DNA of 64,000 nucleotides. Source: Ardenticatenales bacterium. GTDB lineage: Bacteria; Chloroflexota; Anaerolineae; Epilineales; Epilineaceae. The notes under the pieces were generated by a model. It worked only from the letters and a program-made list of their open reading frames with translations. It did no database searches and was not told where the DNA came from. Position numbers and translations under genes: made by a program. Below are positions 1 to 9,221 of this stretch, piece by piece. The first letter of the stretch is position 1. Each line of letters begins with the position of its first letter. The stretch covers positions 1-64,000 of the forward strand of contig JADYYS010000009.1 in NCBI GenBank assembly GCA_020853525.1, in the 5' to 3' direction.

Positions 1-10
1 ACGGAAAAGA

Positions 11-152
11 CCGGCGGCTGAAGCCGGCCGGCTGATGGCCTTCGGCCATTGCGCCCGCCTTCGCGGGCGCTTCAAACCTCGGGGTGCCCGCGAAGGCGGG
101 CACCATGGCGACCCGATAGGGGCGCCTCTAGCCGGCCAGCTTTAGCTGCCGG
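11..152. repeat. 142-bp palindromic repeat, copy A
   Basis: This is an imperfect palindrome whose ends form 23-bp inverted repeats starting CCGGCGGCTGAAGCCGG. Two internal hairpins are built on GCCCGCCTTCGCGGGC. The same 142-bp unit recurs at 22106-22247, 34587-34728 and 35773-35914. This copy has the short 'GGCCTTCGGCC' arm on the left, so it lies in the same orientation as the copy at 34587 and opposite to the other two. It lies just downstream of the holA stop and could also act as a terminator. It looks like a REP/BIME or MITE-type element. Confidence 0.85.
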
Positions 153-173
153 AACTGGGTTTGCAGACACGCC

Positions 174-1226
174 CTAGCGCGTTCGCGCGGCCGCACCCGT
201 GCCGCACACGCCGGCAACGAACAGATCCAACGCCGTCACCGCGACGGTGCGTCCCGTCTTGATCCCGACATCGATGTCCAGAAGACGCTTCAGAGCAGCG
301 TCGAGGAACGGTGCCGAGAAGCGTCGGGCTTGCGTGGCCAGCTTCCGGGCGACGAACGGCGGGACGCCGACGGCGCGCGCATGCTCGGCCGACGGCACGC
401 CGCCGTCCATCAGCGCCCGGACGTGGGCCAGCTGGTGGAACTGGCGGGCGATCTTGCTGAGGAGCGAGATCGGTTCCTCGCCGCTGGACAGAAACGTGTG
501 CAGCAGCGTCGCCGCCGCCGGTCCGTCCCGCTCCGCGATCGCCTCGATGAGACGGTAGACATTCTCGGTGTCGATAGGCGCGACGAGCCGCGCCACGTCG
601 TCGGCCTCGACGCGCCGTTCGCCCGCCCAGGTCAGCAGCTTCTCGACCTCGCTGTCCACCCGCCACAGATCGGCCGGCCCGTCCGGCGCCAGGGCGGCCG
701 CCAGCGCCGACGCGGCCGCCGGCGCGAACGCGCCGCCGCGCCCGACGGCACGAGCGGTGATCCAGGCCGGCAGGCGCTCGGGCGACGGTGGGTCGAACGC
801 GCGCGCGACGACGGGATTCGCCTCGCCGTCCGCAGGCGAAGCGCGGCCCGCTGCGCTCCGCAGCCAGCCGGCCACCGGGTTGTCCGTATCGAGCTCGCCC
901 TCGACAAGGACGAGGTCCGTCGTCGGCGGGATGTGAGGCAGGTAGGCCAGCAGCGCGTTGGCGAGCGCGGTGCGGCGCTCCTTGTTCTTCTCGCCCGAGC
1001 GGGCACTGCAGCGCCCGACGAGCCCGCGCACGACGACGAGCCGCCGCCCGCCCATGAACGGCAGCGCGTCGGCGGCGGCGCGCAGTTCGGGCACGGTGAG
1101 TCGAGCGCCGTCCAGGACGGAAGCGTTGAGCTCGGCCATCGCGTCCTCCGCGGCAAACGCGGCGCGCGTGGCGTGTACACGCTCGGCGACGGCAAACGCG
1201 TCCGCACCATGGAGCAGCTCGATCAC
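174..1226 (-). CDS. holA: DNA polymerase III subunit delta
   Basis: This is the clamp-loader delta subunit, which opens the beta sliding clamp during replication. The 350-residue length fits the family. The N-terminus (VIELLHGADAF) matches the usual 'MIYLLYGEDEF' opening of HolA, and this decides the GTG start. The central 'DLVLVEGELD' strand and the C-terminal helical collar (ENVYRLIEAIAERD, then SLLSKIARQFHQL) are typical. The GTG start overlaps the TGA stop of the upstream DUF6391 gene (GTGA), so translation is probably coupled. HolA sequences diverge strongly, but the fold-level pattern here is clear. Confidence 0.88.
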   Translation of the reverse strand: MIELLHGADAFAVAERVHATRAAFAAEDAMAELNASVLDGARLTVPELRAAADALPFMGGRRLVVVRGLVGRCSARSGEKNKERRTALANALLAYLPHIPPTTDLVLVEGELDTDNPVAGWLRSAAGRASPADGEANPVVARAFDPPSPERLPAWITARAVGRGGAFAPAAASALAAALAPDGPADLWRVDSEVEKLLTWAGERRVEADDVARLVAPIDTENVYRLIEAIAERDGPAAATLLHTFLSSGEEPISLLSKIARQFHQLAHVRALMDGGVPSAEHARAVGVPPFVARKLATQARRFSAPFLDAALKRLLDIDVGIKTGRTVAVTALDLFVAGVCGTGAAARTR

Positions 1227-1807
1227 GGCGTGCGAACGGCACGTGCCCGGCTGTCGGCGGCACCGGCATCCCCCGCCCCATCGGCCGCATCCGTCGGCGG
1301 GCCGTCGTCGATCGTGATCCGGTGCACGGTCAGCCGGCCGCGCATCGAGCGCGTGATCCGCCCGACGCGCGCGCCGGCCACGTCGGGCAGCGTCGTCCAG
1401 CGGCGCTGGGCGGCGGGGCCGAGAGGCTGGCTGGCGACGGAGGCGAAGGTGCCGGCCAGGAGCATGCGCGGCAGGAGGGCGAGCCCGCCCGCGCGATGGC
1501 GCTTCGGGACGAACGCCACGGCGAGCGTCGCCGCCGCGCCGGCGATCAGGCCGCCGACGACCATGTTCGTGCCGCAGTTCGGGTGGATCGCCAGCTCGGG
1601 CTCGGCGGGCAGGCGGCGCAGCGCCTCGTCGACGGCGTGCTCGACGTCCTCCGTCTCGAGGTTGCCCAGGAGGAAGAAGCCGCCGGCGTCGGAGCGGCCC
1701 GCCATCGAGCGGCCCGGAAGGCGCGCGGCGAGGATGTGGACGGCGGCGTGCTCGATGGCATGGTTGCGGCGGGTCCGCTTGATCGGCGGGAGGTCGAGTA
1801 GTCGCAT
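1223..1807 (-). CDS. DUF6391 family membrane protein
   Basis: This is a 194-residue protein of unknown function. Its N-terminus carries the conserved 'RRNHAIEHAAVHIL' block, followed by 'HPNCGTNMVV', which are the hallmarks I associate with DUF6391. Two hydrophobic stretches follow (around residues 88-105 and 117-135), suggesting two membrane passes. The C-terminal tail is Ala/Asp-rich and probably disordered. An upstream GGAG sits 6 nt before the ATG. The gene overlaps holA by four bases. This may be ordinary operon packing, but it suggests co-expression with the clamp loader. The His and Cys residues in the two blocks could bind metal; that is inference. Confidence 0.75.
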   Translation of the reverse strand: MRLLDLPPIKRTRRNHAIEHAAVHILAARLPGRSMAGRSDAGGFFLLGNLETEDVEHAVDEALRRLPAEPELAIHPNCGTNMVVGGLIAGAAATLAVAFVPKRHRAGGLALLPRMLLAGTFASVASQPLGPAAQRRWTTLPDVAGARVGRITRSMRGRLTVHRITIDDGPPTDAADGAGDAGAADSRARAVRTP

Positions 1808-1863
1808 ACGGGACTCCGTTGGTGCTGTCTGCGTGTCGTTCTGACCAAGTCGTGCTGTGCTGA

Positions 1864-3045
1864 CTACGCGCCGGCGCGGGCGAGCGTCGTGAGGTGCTCG
1901 CCCATGCGATCGAGGGCGCGGTCGAGGTTGGACATGGCGTTGGCGTACGAGAGGCGAAGGTGGCCGGCGCCGGCAGGACCGAAGCCGCGGCCGGCCAGGA
2001 GCGCGACGCCGGTGTGGGTGAGAAGCTCGTCGGCGAGCGTGAGGTCGTCCAGGCCGGTGCCGCGGATGTCCGGGAAGGCATAGAACGCCCCGGCAGGGAG
2101 GGCGCAACGGATTCCGGGCAGCTCGTTCAGCCGGGCGACCACGCGGTCGCGGCGGGAACGGAACGTATGGACCATCGCCTCGACGTCGGCCTGCGGGCCG
2201 TCGAGGGCGGCCAGGCCCGCCACCTGGGTGGCGTCGGCGGCGCAGCTGGTGATGTTGCTCTGCAGGTCGATGAGGATGGGCGCGAGCGCGGGCGGAAGGA
2301 CGGCATAGCCGAGCCGCCAGCCCGTCATGGCGTACGTCTTGGAGAACCCGTCGAGCACGACCGTCCGCTCCGCCATGCCGGATTCGGTGAGGATCGAGCG
2401 GTGGACGCCGTCGTACACCATGCGGCTGTAGATCTCGTCGGCCAGCACGACGACGTCCGGCCGATCGGCCAGCAGCCGAGCGATGGCCGCGAGGTCGTCG
2501 GCCGACAGGACGGCGCCGGTCGGGTTCGAGGGCGAGTTCAGGACGACGAGTCGTGTCCGCGGCGAGAGCGCGGCGGCGAACGCATCGACGTCGAACGCGA
2601 AGCCGCGCTCGGCATCGAGCGGAACGTGGACCGGCGTCGCGCCGGCATAGGCGGTGATCGTGGCGTAGCTCGGGAAGGTCGGGTCGGGCAGGATCACCTC
2701 GTCGCCGGCTTCGACGAGCGCCATGATCGTGTAGTAGATGACGGGCTTGCCGCCCGGCGCCACCAGGATCTGCGTCGGCGCGACGTCGACGTCGCGCGTG
2801 TCGCCGACGTGCCGCGCGATGGCGGAGCGCAGCGCCATTTCGCCGGCAGCGGGGGTGTAGCGCGTGTGCCCGCCCCGCAGCGCCGCGACGCCTGCCTCGA
2901 CAACGTTGGCGGGCGTATCGAAGTCGGGCTCGCCGACCTCGAGGTGGATGATGTCATGCCCGGCCGCTTCCATGGCCTTGGCGCGGGCGAGGGTGGTGAA
3001 CGACGGTGACGGCGTGAGGTGGGCCATGCGCCCGGCGAGTCTCAT
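1864..3045 (-). CDS. PLP-dependent class I/II aminotransferase
   Basis: This is a fold-type I aminotransferase of the aspartate aminotransferase superfamily, 393 residues and cytosolic. Visible marks include 'EVGEPDFDTP' near the N-terminus, 'NSPSNPTG', 'ADEIYSRMVYDG', and the PLP-binding lysine in 'DGFSKTYAMTGWRLGY' (K236). 'HLRLSYANA' contains the arginine that binds the substrate carboxylate. The start is supported by AAGGAAGG upstream of the ATG. The substrate cannot be read from the sequence: aspartate, aromatic or branched-chain amino acids are all possible. It lies 56 bp upstream of the DUF6391-holA pair on the same strand. Confidence 0.9.
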   Translation of the reverse strand: MRLAGRMAHLTPSPSFTTLARAKAMEAAGHDIIHLEVGEPDFDTPANVVEAGVAALRGGHTRYTPAAGEMALRSAIARHVGDTRDVDVAPTQILVAPGGKPVIYYTIMALVEAGDEVILPDPTFPSYATITAYAGATPVHVPLDAERGFAFDVDAFAAALSPRTRLVVLNSPSNPTGAVLSADDLAAIARLLADRPDVVVLADEIYSRMVYDGVHRSILTESGMAERTVVLDGFSKTYAMTGWRLGYAVLPPALAPILIDLQSNITSCAADATQVAGLAALDGPQADVEAMVHTFRSRRDRVVARLNELPGIRCALPAGAFYAFPDIRGTGLDDLTLADELLTHTGVALLAGRGFGPAGAGHLRLSYANAMSNLDRALDRMGEHLTTLARAGA

Positions 3046-3154
3046 AACGGCCTTCCTTCAGGGTGCACAGGACGATCATAGCGGATTGGATCGGCGGATC
3101 GGATCGAGAGAGAGGTCTGTCGGGAAGGGAGACGGGACGACCTCGCCGCGCGGA

Positions 3155-4999
3155 TCATGCCTCGGGCTCGAGGCCGAGGGCGCGCGGCGAGGCCGGCCGC
3201 ACGGTGCGCGTTGCCTCGTGCGACAGCGTGACCATGCCGGCGCCGCCGCCGGAGAGCCTTCGGACGTGGCGCGCGTCCGTCACGGCGACGGCGACGGCCG
3301 CCGCGTCGCGCGACGCCGAGAACCACGCGGCCAGCGCCGCCGCCTGGTCCAGCGTGGCCTCGGGCACGTTTCGGCCGGCCGCCTTGACGACGACGTGTGC
3401 GCCGGGCACGTCGCGGGCGTGCAGCCAGATGTCGCCCCGGGCGGCGAGTTGGAACGTCACGACCTCGTTCTGGCGGCTGTTGCGGCCGACGAGCAGCGTC
3501 AGGCCGTCCGTCGAGGCGTAGCGGCGCGGCCGGCTGGTGGCATCGGTGGGCGTGGTGCGGCGCTTCATCGCGCCGGCGGCGACGCTGGCGGCGAGGCCGG
3601 TGGCGGCCAGCGCGTCGAGCACGGCGTCGATCTCGGCGCGGTTCTCGGCCAGTGCGAGGTCGGTGCCGAGCTGCAGGAGCGTGTCCTCGGCCGCGCGGGC
3701 GGCGGCGAGGCGCGCCGGGACGCCGCGGGCAGCGCGGCGGGCGCGGCGGTAGCGATCGAAGTAGGCTTGGGCGTTCGCGACGGGCGTGAGATCGGGGTCG
3801 AGGCGGATCGTCACCGGTGGCTCGAGGGGGGCGATGAGCGTCGTCGCACCGGTCGCGATCTGCCACTGGAACCCGAGGATGAGGTCACCGGCCTCCTTCA
3901 GCGACTCGATGGCCGCCGGCGATGCCCCGGCCAACTGGTGCTCGAGCGCCTCGCGCCGCCGCCGTACGCGGGCCGTCGCGGCCGACAACGCGGTCCTCAC
4001 GCCGGCGCGGGCGGCGCGGTAGCGGTCGGCGGAGGACCGTGCGCCGTGCCAGCGAGCGAGGGCATCGAGCGTCGTTGGGCAGTCGACGAGGGCGACATCG
4101 GGGGCGGCGAGGTGGGTCAGGCGATAGGGGGCCCAGGCGAGAACGGCTGCGGTGTCCGGTGTGTACTGCCCGGGTTCGGCGGCATCGTCGGCGCCGTCAC
4201 CTCGCATCGTGACCTCGCTGTCGTTGCCCGGATCGTCCCCATCCATCGACGTCCGAGACACCGCGATCGTCGGCGCCCACGCATGCGACGCCGGCAGCGC
4301 GGCCATGGCCGCGAGGGCGGAGGACAGCGACGTCGGATCGGCGTCGGCGGCAGGCATGGAAGCGTTGCGAGCGGCGCGGAACACGATCTCGCGTGCGGTC
4401 TGCGGGCCGATGCCGCGGACGTGCGCCACGAGCGTGCGCCAGGCGACCTCGCCGTTCGGCGCGAGGGCGAGCCAGGCGCGGATGTCGTCGGGCGTGACGG
4501 ACGCCGGCAGGACCTTGAGCGGCGCGGGCGGCGGGGCGTACGGGCGGCCGGGGAGCACGGTGCGGGCGCGCGACTGGGCGGCCGTGACCGCGTGCGCCGC
4601 GGCGAGGATCGTGCCGTCCGCATCGACGAGGATCAGGTTGGCGAGGCGCCCGGTGAGCTCCGCGACGAGCGAGATCGGTGCGGCGGCCTTCCAGTCAAAG
4701 CGCAGGATCCGCTCGTGGGGCGGCTGGACGACGGCTGACAGGCGCGCGCCGTCCAGGCGGGCGCGGCAGACGAGGGCGAGCGGCGAGGGCGCACCGCCGC
4801 CGCGACGCGTCGGAGCGGCTTCGACGACGACGCCGGGGTGGTCGGGCGCCGCGGAGAGCGTCAGGTAGCGGCGCTCGCCGGCGTAGAGCTCGAAGCACAG
4901 CGTGCGCGGATCGACCGCCGTGACGCTCTGCACGCGGGCGCCGGCCAACGAGCCGAGGTCGTCGGCCAGGGCGGCGGCCGCCAGCGCGTCGAGCGACAC
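3155..4999 (-). CDS. rqcH: RqcH-like NFACT family ribosome quality-control protein
   Basis: This is a 614-residue homologue of Rqc2/RqcH (older name: fibronectin-binding protein, FbpA). Family members bind stalled 50S-peptidyl-tRNA complexes and direct C-terminal alanine tailing of the nascent chain. The N-terminal NFACT-N domain includes 'ELTGRLANLILVDADG'. A helix-hairpin-helix-like segment ('VRGIGPQTAREIVF') and an Arg/Ala-rich coiled coil (about residues 325-470) follow. The C-terminal NFACT-R (DUF814) domain has 'TLLVGRNSRQNEVV' and 'DIWLHARDVPGAHVVVK'. A 62-aa unknown gene starts the same transcription unit upstream. Confidence 0.88.
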   Translation of the reverse strand: MSLDALAAAALADDLGSLAGARVQSVTAVDPRTLCFELYAGERRYLTLSAAPDHPGVVVEAAPTRRGGGAPSPLALVCRARLDGARLSAVVQPPHERILRFDWKAAAPISLVAELTGRLANLILVDADGTILAAAHAVTAAQSRARTVLPGRPYAPPPAPLKVLPASVTPDDIRAWLALAPNGEVAWRTLVAHVRGIGPQTAREIVFRAARNASMPAADADPTSLSSALAAMAALPASHAWAPTIAVSRTSMDGDDPGNDSEVTMRGDGADDAAEPGQYTPDTAAVLAWAPYRLTHLAAPDVALVDCPTTLDALARWHGARSSADRYRAARAGVRTALSAATARVRRRREALEHQLAGASPAAIESLKEAGDLILGFQWQIATGATTLIAPLEPPVTIRLDPDLTPVANAQAYFDRYRRARRAARGVPARLAAARAAEDTLLQLGTDLALAENRAEIDAVLDALAATGLAASVAAGAMKRRTTPTDATSRPRRYASTDGLTLLVGRNSRQNEVVTFQLAARGDIWLHARDVPGAHVVVKAAGRNVPEATLDQAAALAAWFSASRDAAAVAVAVTDARHVRRLSGGGAGMVTLSHEATRTVRPASPRALGLEPEA

Positions 5000-5020
5000 C
5001 GGCGGGTGGGGAGGTTTCGG

Positions 5021-5209
5021 CTACTTGAAGGCCTTGCCGATGCCCTCGTAGACCCGGGTGAAGACCTCGATGGCTTTGTCGTCGAGGTGATCGAGATCCG
5101 CGGTGCGGATGACCTCGTCCCAGCAAAGGGCGACGAGCGCCGCCGCGACGGCGCGGTGCATCACCTCGGGGTCGTCGGTGTTGGGGAGGTGGATCGAATC
5201 GTCTTTCAT
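5021..5209 (-). CDS. small conserved-looking protein, unknown function
   Basis: This is a 62-residue acidic helical protein (N-terminus MKDDSIHLPNTDDPEVMHRA) with no signal peptide or membrane segment. GAGGAAG precedes the ATG at a suitable distance. The stop lies 21 bp before the rqcH start, so the two are likely co-transcribed. I do not recognise a family. It could have a role connected with RqcH, but only the context suggests this. Confidence 0.6.
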   Translation of the reverse strand: MKDDSIHLPNTDDPEVMHRAVAAALVALCWDEVIRTADLDHLDDKAIEVFTRVYEGIGKAFK

Positions 5210-5307
5210 GTCCGTACTTCCTCGTGCAAGGGATGGGGGTGGCAGGCGCGCGCTGGGGAGCGGGGGCCGCGATTATCGCCGCGGCGCGGGCGCGTTGCAA
5301 GAAGGGT

Positions 5308-5363
5308 GCCGGGGCATCCGGCCGTCCGATGCCCCGGCTGCGCGGCGGCAGTCCGTGTAGAAT
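5308..5363 (+). promoter_or_regulatory. hairpin and possible -10 box before the HEAT-repeat gene
   Basis: In the divergent gap between the 62-aa gene and the HEAT-repeat gene lies a perfect 11-bp stem (5308-5318 with 5328-5338, 9-nt loop). TAGAAT at 5358-5363 resembles a sigma70 -10 box 28 bp before the ATG. No good -35 box is visible. The hairpin could instead be an operator or a terminator. Confidence 0.3.
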
Positions 5364-5390
5364 GCGCGGCGCACCGGATGGGAGACGACG

Positions 5391-7559
5391 ATGCGGCTGA
5401 CGGCCAAGGGACTGCACGCGGCGCTGGCGCTCATCGATCGCGTCGACAAAGTGGGCGGCGTGCGGGACATGGTGGCGCTGGCCGTGCAGGTGGACGGCTG
5501 GGTGGACCACGCGCACGCGATCCCGCTACGGTCCGGCGAGGTGCACGCGGAGCCCGGCTTTCCGCTCGGCGTGCACGCCGCGACGGGGCAGGCGTTGTGG
5601 CTGCTCGACGGGGCGCGGCTGCTGGTGGCGCCGGGCGGCCTTGACACGGGGGCCGGCGCGACGGCCGGCGCGACGGCCGGCACCGATGTCGATGCCACGA
5701 TCTACGACCTCGCGGATGCCCCGATTCCGCGCGAGGTCATCGCCGACCAGCTGCGGCGCGGGCTGTTGGCGGCGTACGTGGCCAACCTCGACCTGACGGA
5801 CAAGAGCGGGCCGGCGCTGCAGGTTGCGGTCGGCGAGCTGCTGGCGCTGGCGGGCGATGTCGAGGCCCGGTCGCGCGGCGTGCTGATCGAGCGGCTCTCC
5901 GAGGCGATCGCGGCCGGGCCGGCCGACCACTGGGCGCCGCTGGTCCTGCGCATCCGGACCGGCTTCGAGCGCGCGCTGTCCGATCGTCATCCGCCGACGG
6001 TGGAAGCGGCCGTGCGTGCGCTCGTGCGGATGGCGGCCGTCGGGCCGTTCCCGCCGGGTGAGCCGCGGGCCGGGGCGCGGATCCTGACGACGTTGTTCAA
6101 CTTCCCGAAGTCCGAGCTGCACGCGGCGACGCTGGCGGCGATCGGCGACCTGGACGATGCTGCCTTGCAGGCGATGGCACCTACCGTTCGGCCGCTGGCC
6201 GACGCGGCGCTCGGAAGCCAGGACCCTGAGGTGCGGCGCTTGGCGAGCGACGTCGAGCTGCGGTTGCGGGGCGAGGGGCGGCCGGGCGTGGGCGAGGGGA
6301 TGCTGGGCAGGAGCATCGAGGAGAAGGCGCGGCAGCTGCGGGCGCTCGGGGTCGACACGGAGCGGCTGATCGTCCTCCTGCCGCGGGTCCTCGAGGCGCT
6401 GCGCGATCCGGAGGAGAGCGTGCGGCGGGCGGCGCTCGAGGCGGCGGATCCGGTGCTGAGCGGGCGGGTGGGCGAACCGTTGTTGCGACGGCGGGTGATC
6501 GAAGTGCTCGTCGAGAGCGGCGACCCGCACTTGCTGGCGGCCGGCATTGCGGCGATCGACCATCCGGAGCGGCCGCTGGCCGAGGAAGTGGCGCTGGAGG
6601 CGCTGCGGTCGGCGCTGGACGGGCCGGTGCACATGCGCGCCGGCGTGGCGGAGCGCTTGGCGGCGCGGTACGCCCTGCTGCCGGTCGATCGGGCCGTGGA
6701 CGGGTTCGAGAGCCTGCTCCGGCACCGCGACGTGACGGTGCGCGAGGCGACGCTCCACGCACTCGCCGCGCTCGGGGCGGGTCAGGTCCGGCTGCGGGAT
6801 CTGCTCACGCATGCCTTCATGGAACAGCTGCGCGATCCGCAGCCGCAGGCACGCGTGGCGGCGGGCCGAGCGATGCTGGCGATGGGCTTCCCGAACGCGC
6901 CGAGCATCGTGGTGCAGTCCGTGGTGGACGCGGACGCGCGGGTGCGGGAGGGGCTGGTCGAGGCGCTGCGGAGCTACGGCGATCCCGCCCGGCTCCAGGA
7001 GGCGGAGCGGCTGGCCCGGGACGTCGACGTGGTCTGTCGCGGGACGGCGGCGGTGGAAGGCGACGAGCGGCTGCGCTGGACGGCGGCCCTCGGCGACATC
7101 GTCGAGCGGCGGGGGCCGCGAACGGTGGCGCTGCTCCTGGCGGTGCTCGGGACGATCCCGCCCGAGGCCGTCGATCCGTTCCTGCAGTTCGCGGTGGCGG
7201 AGATCGACCGCCATCTGATCCAGCTGGCGTCGGCGGATGCGGGCGGCGAGAGCGTGCTGGCGATGTGCCGGCGTCTGCTGGAGGGTCCGACGCCGCAGCC
7301 GGTGCACGCGGCGCGGCTGGCGGGCGAGCGGGTGACCGAGGACCCGCAGGCGTTCGACTTCCTGTGGACGATGGGCACAGCCGGCTTGCCGGGGCACGCG
7401 GCCGCGGCGCGCAAGGCGCTGGCCCGGCTCACGCAGGGCACCAAGGCACCGGCGGTGATGCGCGCGATCGCGACCGCCTACTGGGCATCCGGCGACACGG
7501 CGCAGCGCGACGTGCTGCGCGGCTGGTACGGGGCGGTGCCGCCGTTGCCGCGAGGGTAG
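5391..7559 (+). CDS. HEAT-repeat protein, unknown function
   Basis: This is a 722-residue soluble protein. Residues 1-110 form a small N-terminal domain ([20 protein letters not shown]). The rest is a solenoid of roughly 35-40-residue helical pairs of HEAT/armadillo type, for example '[16 protein letters not shown]', '[17 protein letters not shown]' and '[17 protein letters not shown]'. Such scaffolds mediate protein-protein contacts, and no catalytic motif is visible. GGGAGA lies 5 nt before the ATG. It is followed 40 bp later by dtd on the same strand, so a loose operon is possible. The partner cannot be named. Confidence 0.75.
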   Translation: MRLTAKGLHAALALIDRVDKVGGVRDMVALAVQVDGWVDHAHAIPLRSGEVHAEPGFPLGVHAATGQALWLLDGARLLVAPGGLDTGAGATAGATAGTDVDATIYDLADAPIPREVIADQLRRGLLAAYVANLDLTDKSGPALQVAVGELLALAGDVEARSRGVLIERLSEAIAAGPADHWAPLVLRIRTGFERALSDRHPPTVEAAVRALVRMAAVGPFPPGEPRAGARILTTLFNFPKSELHAATLAAIGDLDDAALQAMAPTVRPLADAALGSQDPEVRRLASDVELRLRGEGRPGVGEGMLGRSIEEKARQLRALGVDTERLIVLLPRVLEALRDPEESVRRAALEAADPVLSGRVGEPLLRRRVIEVLVESGDPHLLAAGIAAIDHPERPLAEEVALEALRSALDGPVHMRAGVAERLAARYALLPVDRAVDGFESLLRHRDVTVREATLHALAALGAGQVRLRDLLTHAFMEQLRDPQPQARVAAGRAMLAMGFPNAPSIVVQSVVDADARVREGLVEALRSYGDPARLQEAERLARDVDVVCRGTAAVEGDERLRWTAALGDIVERRGPRTVALLLAVLGTIPPEAVDPFLQFAVAEIDRHLIQLASADAGGESVLAMCRRLLEGPTPQPVHAARLAGERVTEDPQAFDFLWTMGTAGLPGHAAAARKALARLTQGTKAPAVMRAIATAYWASGDTAQRDVLRGWYGAVPPLPRG

Positions 7560-7599
7560 CGGGCATCGTGAACCCCGACGCGTCGGAGCCGTCGCAGCG

Positions 7600-8067
7600 A
7601 TGAGGGCGCTCGTCCAGCGCGTCGCGCGGGCATCCGTGACGGTCGACGACGCGGTGGTCGGCGCGATCGGGCGCGGCTACCTGGTGCTGCTCGGCGTGCG
7701 GACGACGGACACGGCGGCCGAAGCGGACTGGCTGGCCGACAAGGTGGTCGGGCTACGCTTGTTCGGCGGCGCGACGGGGCACTTCGATCTCGGACTGGCC
7801 GATGTGGGCGGCGAGGTCCTCGTCGTGAGCCAGTTCACGCTGTACGGCGATACGCGCAAGGGCCGGCGGCCGGACTTCACGCGGGCGGCGCGGCCGGAGG
7901 CGGCCGAGGGGTTGTACGAGCGGTTCGTGGCGCGGGTCCGCGGGCATGGGGTGAACGTTGCGACGGGCGTGTTCGGGGCGATGATGGCGGTGGAGTTGGT
8001 GAACGACGGGCCGGTGACGGTGATGGTGGAGCGGGAGCCAGGGCGAGACCGAGCGCGAACCTGTTGA
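7600..8067 (+). CDS. dtd: D-aminoacyl-tRNA deacylase
   Basis: Dtd hydrolyses D-amino acids from mischarged tRNAs (also Gly-tRNAAla) as a homodimer in the cytosol. At 155 residues it is slightly longer than the usual 145-150. The N-terminus [17 protein letters not shown], the catalytic-site '[18 protein letters not shown]' and the cross-dimer Gly-cisPro motif '[10 protein letters not shown]' are all intact. The last dozen residues ([10 protein letters not shown]) are a lineage-specific tail. The following 226 bp (8068-8293) hold no convincing gene. Confidence 0.95.
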   Translation: MRALVQRVARASVTVDDAVVGAIGRGYLVLLGVRTTDTAAEADWLADKVVGLRLFGGATGHFDLGLADVGGEVLVVSQFTLYGDTRKGRRPDFTRAARPEAAEGLYERFVARVRGHGVNVATGVFGAMMAVELVNDGPVTVMVEREPGRDRARTC

Positions 8068-8293
8068 CGTTCGGAGCCGATGACTCATGACAACTCTGCG
8101 TGATCGCACCACGTGACTTGCCTCGGTGGACGGGTTGGCATCGACGGCCGAAGCTGTTGAATTCATCGTTGTGCTCGCGAGAACCTGACCGCAAGGCGGC
8201 TTCATGCCGGATTGGCATTCGTACGCTGTCACTGGACACCGCTTCGGGTATCCGACGAAGGTGGGCATCCGTAGACTCCGCAGTGACAGAGTA

Positions 8294-9211
8294 CTAGCCC
8301 TGGACTGCGATGACCGCCCCGTAGAAGTTCGCCCGAAACGTCTCCCGCGGCACCTCGCCCTCGAGCACGGTGCCCCAAGACCAGACGCGAAGGGCGATGC
8401 GGCCGTCCGGTCGCTCGTCGACGGGCGCGACGAGGACGGCCCAGTGGTCGGGGAAGCCACGGAGGATGTAGCCGGCGGCGCGGCGTCGGCCGGTGGGGCT
8501 CTGCAGCTCGCGCAGCAGGTGGAGGTTCATCAGGACGAGGACGTCGGTCGTGACGGACGGGCGGAGCGCGAGGGCCGCGTCGATGCCGGCGGGGACGAGA
8601 CGCGTCGTCCGGTCGGCGACGTCGGCGTACGCGCCGGTGGCGCGCAGCCAGCGCACGATCTCTCCGGGAAACGTCATCCCGCTGACGGCGTCGTCCGGCA
8701 GGCCGCGGAACTTGGTCACGCGGTTCTCGCTGTCGCGGAGCGCGCCCATGAGCATCCAATCGGCCGCCTCCGGGAAGCCCCGGCCGTAGCGCCCGGCGAG
8801 GGCGGCGTGGTCGGCGTCGATGAGCGAGCCGGCGGAGGGGCGGACGACGAGCGGGCCGATGGACGCGACGCCGTCGTCGTAGAGCGCGGTGGCGAAGCGG
8901 GCGAGCGCGGCGGGGTCGCGGATCGCCCAGGCGCGGAGGAAGGCGGCCGGGCCGCAGAGGTTCAGGCGGCGCTGCTGGAGGAGGTCGGGGCGCGCGATGA
9001 GTTTGGCGAGGCGGGCGGCGACGGCGGCGCGGTCGGCGCGCCATGGGCTGGGGGTGGTGCGGGCGGCGAAGGCCTGCACGACGTCGCGCACCGCGGCGAG
9101 GTCATGGCGGGGCGGGCGGTTGGGGCGGGCGTCGACGGCGGCGTGGAGGCGCAGGCGCGTGGGCTGGCGGGGGCCGACCGCGTCGGCGCCGTCCTTCCGT
9201 TCGTGTTCCAT
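8294..9211 (-). CDS. putative papain-like cysteine-hydrolase-fold protein
   Basis: This is a 305-residue soluble protein. I chose the ATG at 9209-9211 because it lies 10 bp after the maeB stop and the longer frame upstream is low-complexity arginine. I recognise no named family. 'NLCGPAAFLRAW' (Cys followed by Gly-Pro, at a helix start) and the later 'FPDHWAVLV' with 'LRVWSWGT' resemble the Cys and His sites of papain/C39-type folds. This is inference from spacing and local pattern only. No signal peptide is seen, so any activity would be cytosolic unless it is delivered by a dedicated system. It may be co-transcribed with maeB. Confidence 0.55.
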   Translation of the reverse strand: MEHERKDGADAVGPRQPTRLRLHAAVDARPNRPPRHDLAAVRDVVQAFAARTTPSPWRADRAAVAARLAKLIARPDLLQQRRLNLCGPAAFLRAWAIRDPAALARFATALYDDGVASIGPLVVRPSAGSLIDADHAALAGRYGRGFPEAADWMLMGALRDSENRVTKFRGLPDDAVSGMTFPGEIVRWLRATGAYADVADRTTRLVPAGIDAALALRPSVTTDVLVLMNLHLLRELQSPTGRRRAAGYILRGFPDHWAVLVAPVDERPDGRIALRVWSWGTVLEGEVPRETFRANFYGAVIAVQG

Positions 9212-9221
9212 CGTGTCGCGA

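Noticed and set aside
8100-8297. 65-codon open frame on the plus strand after dtd
   Set aside because: No ribosome site, no family pattern, and a composition unlike real genes. The 7-bp inverted repeat near 8229/8279 is too short to matter.
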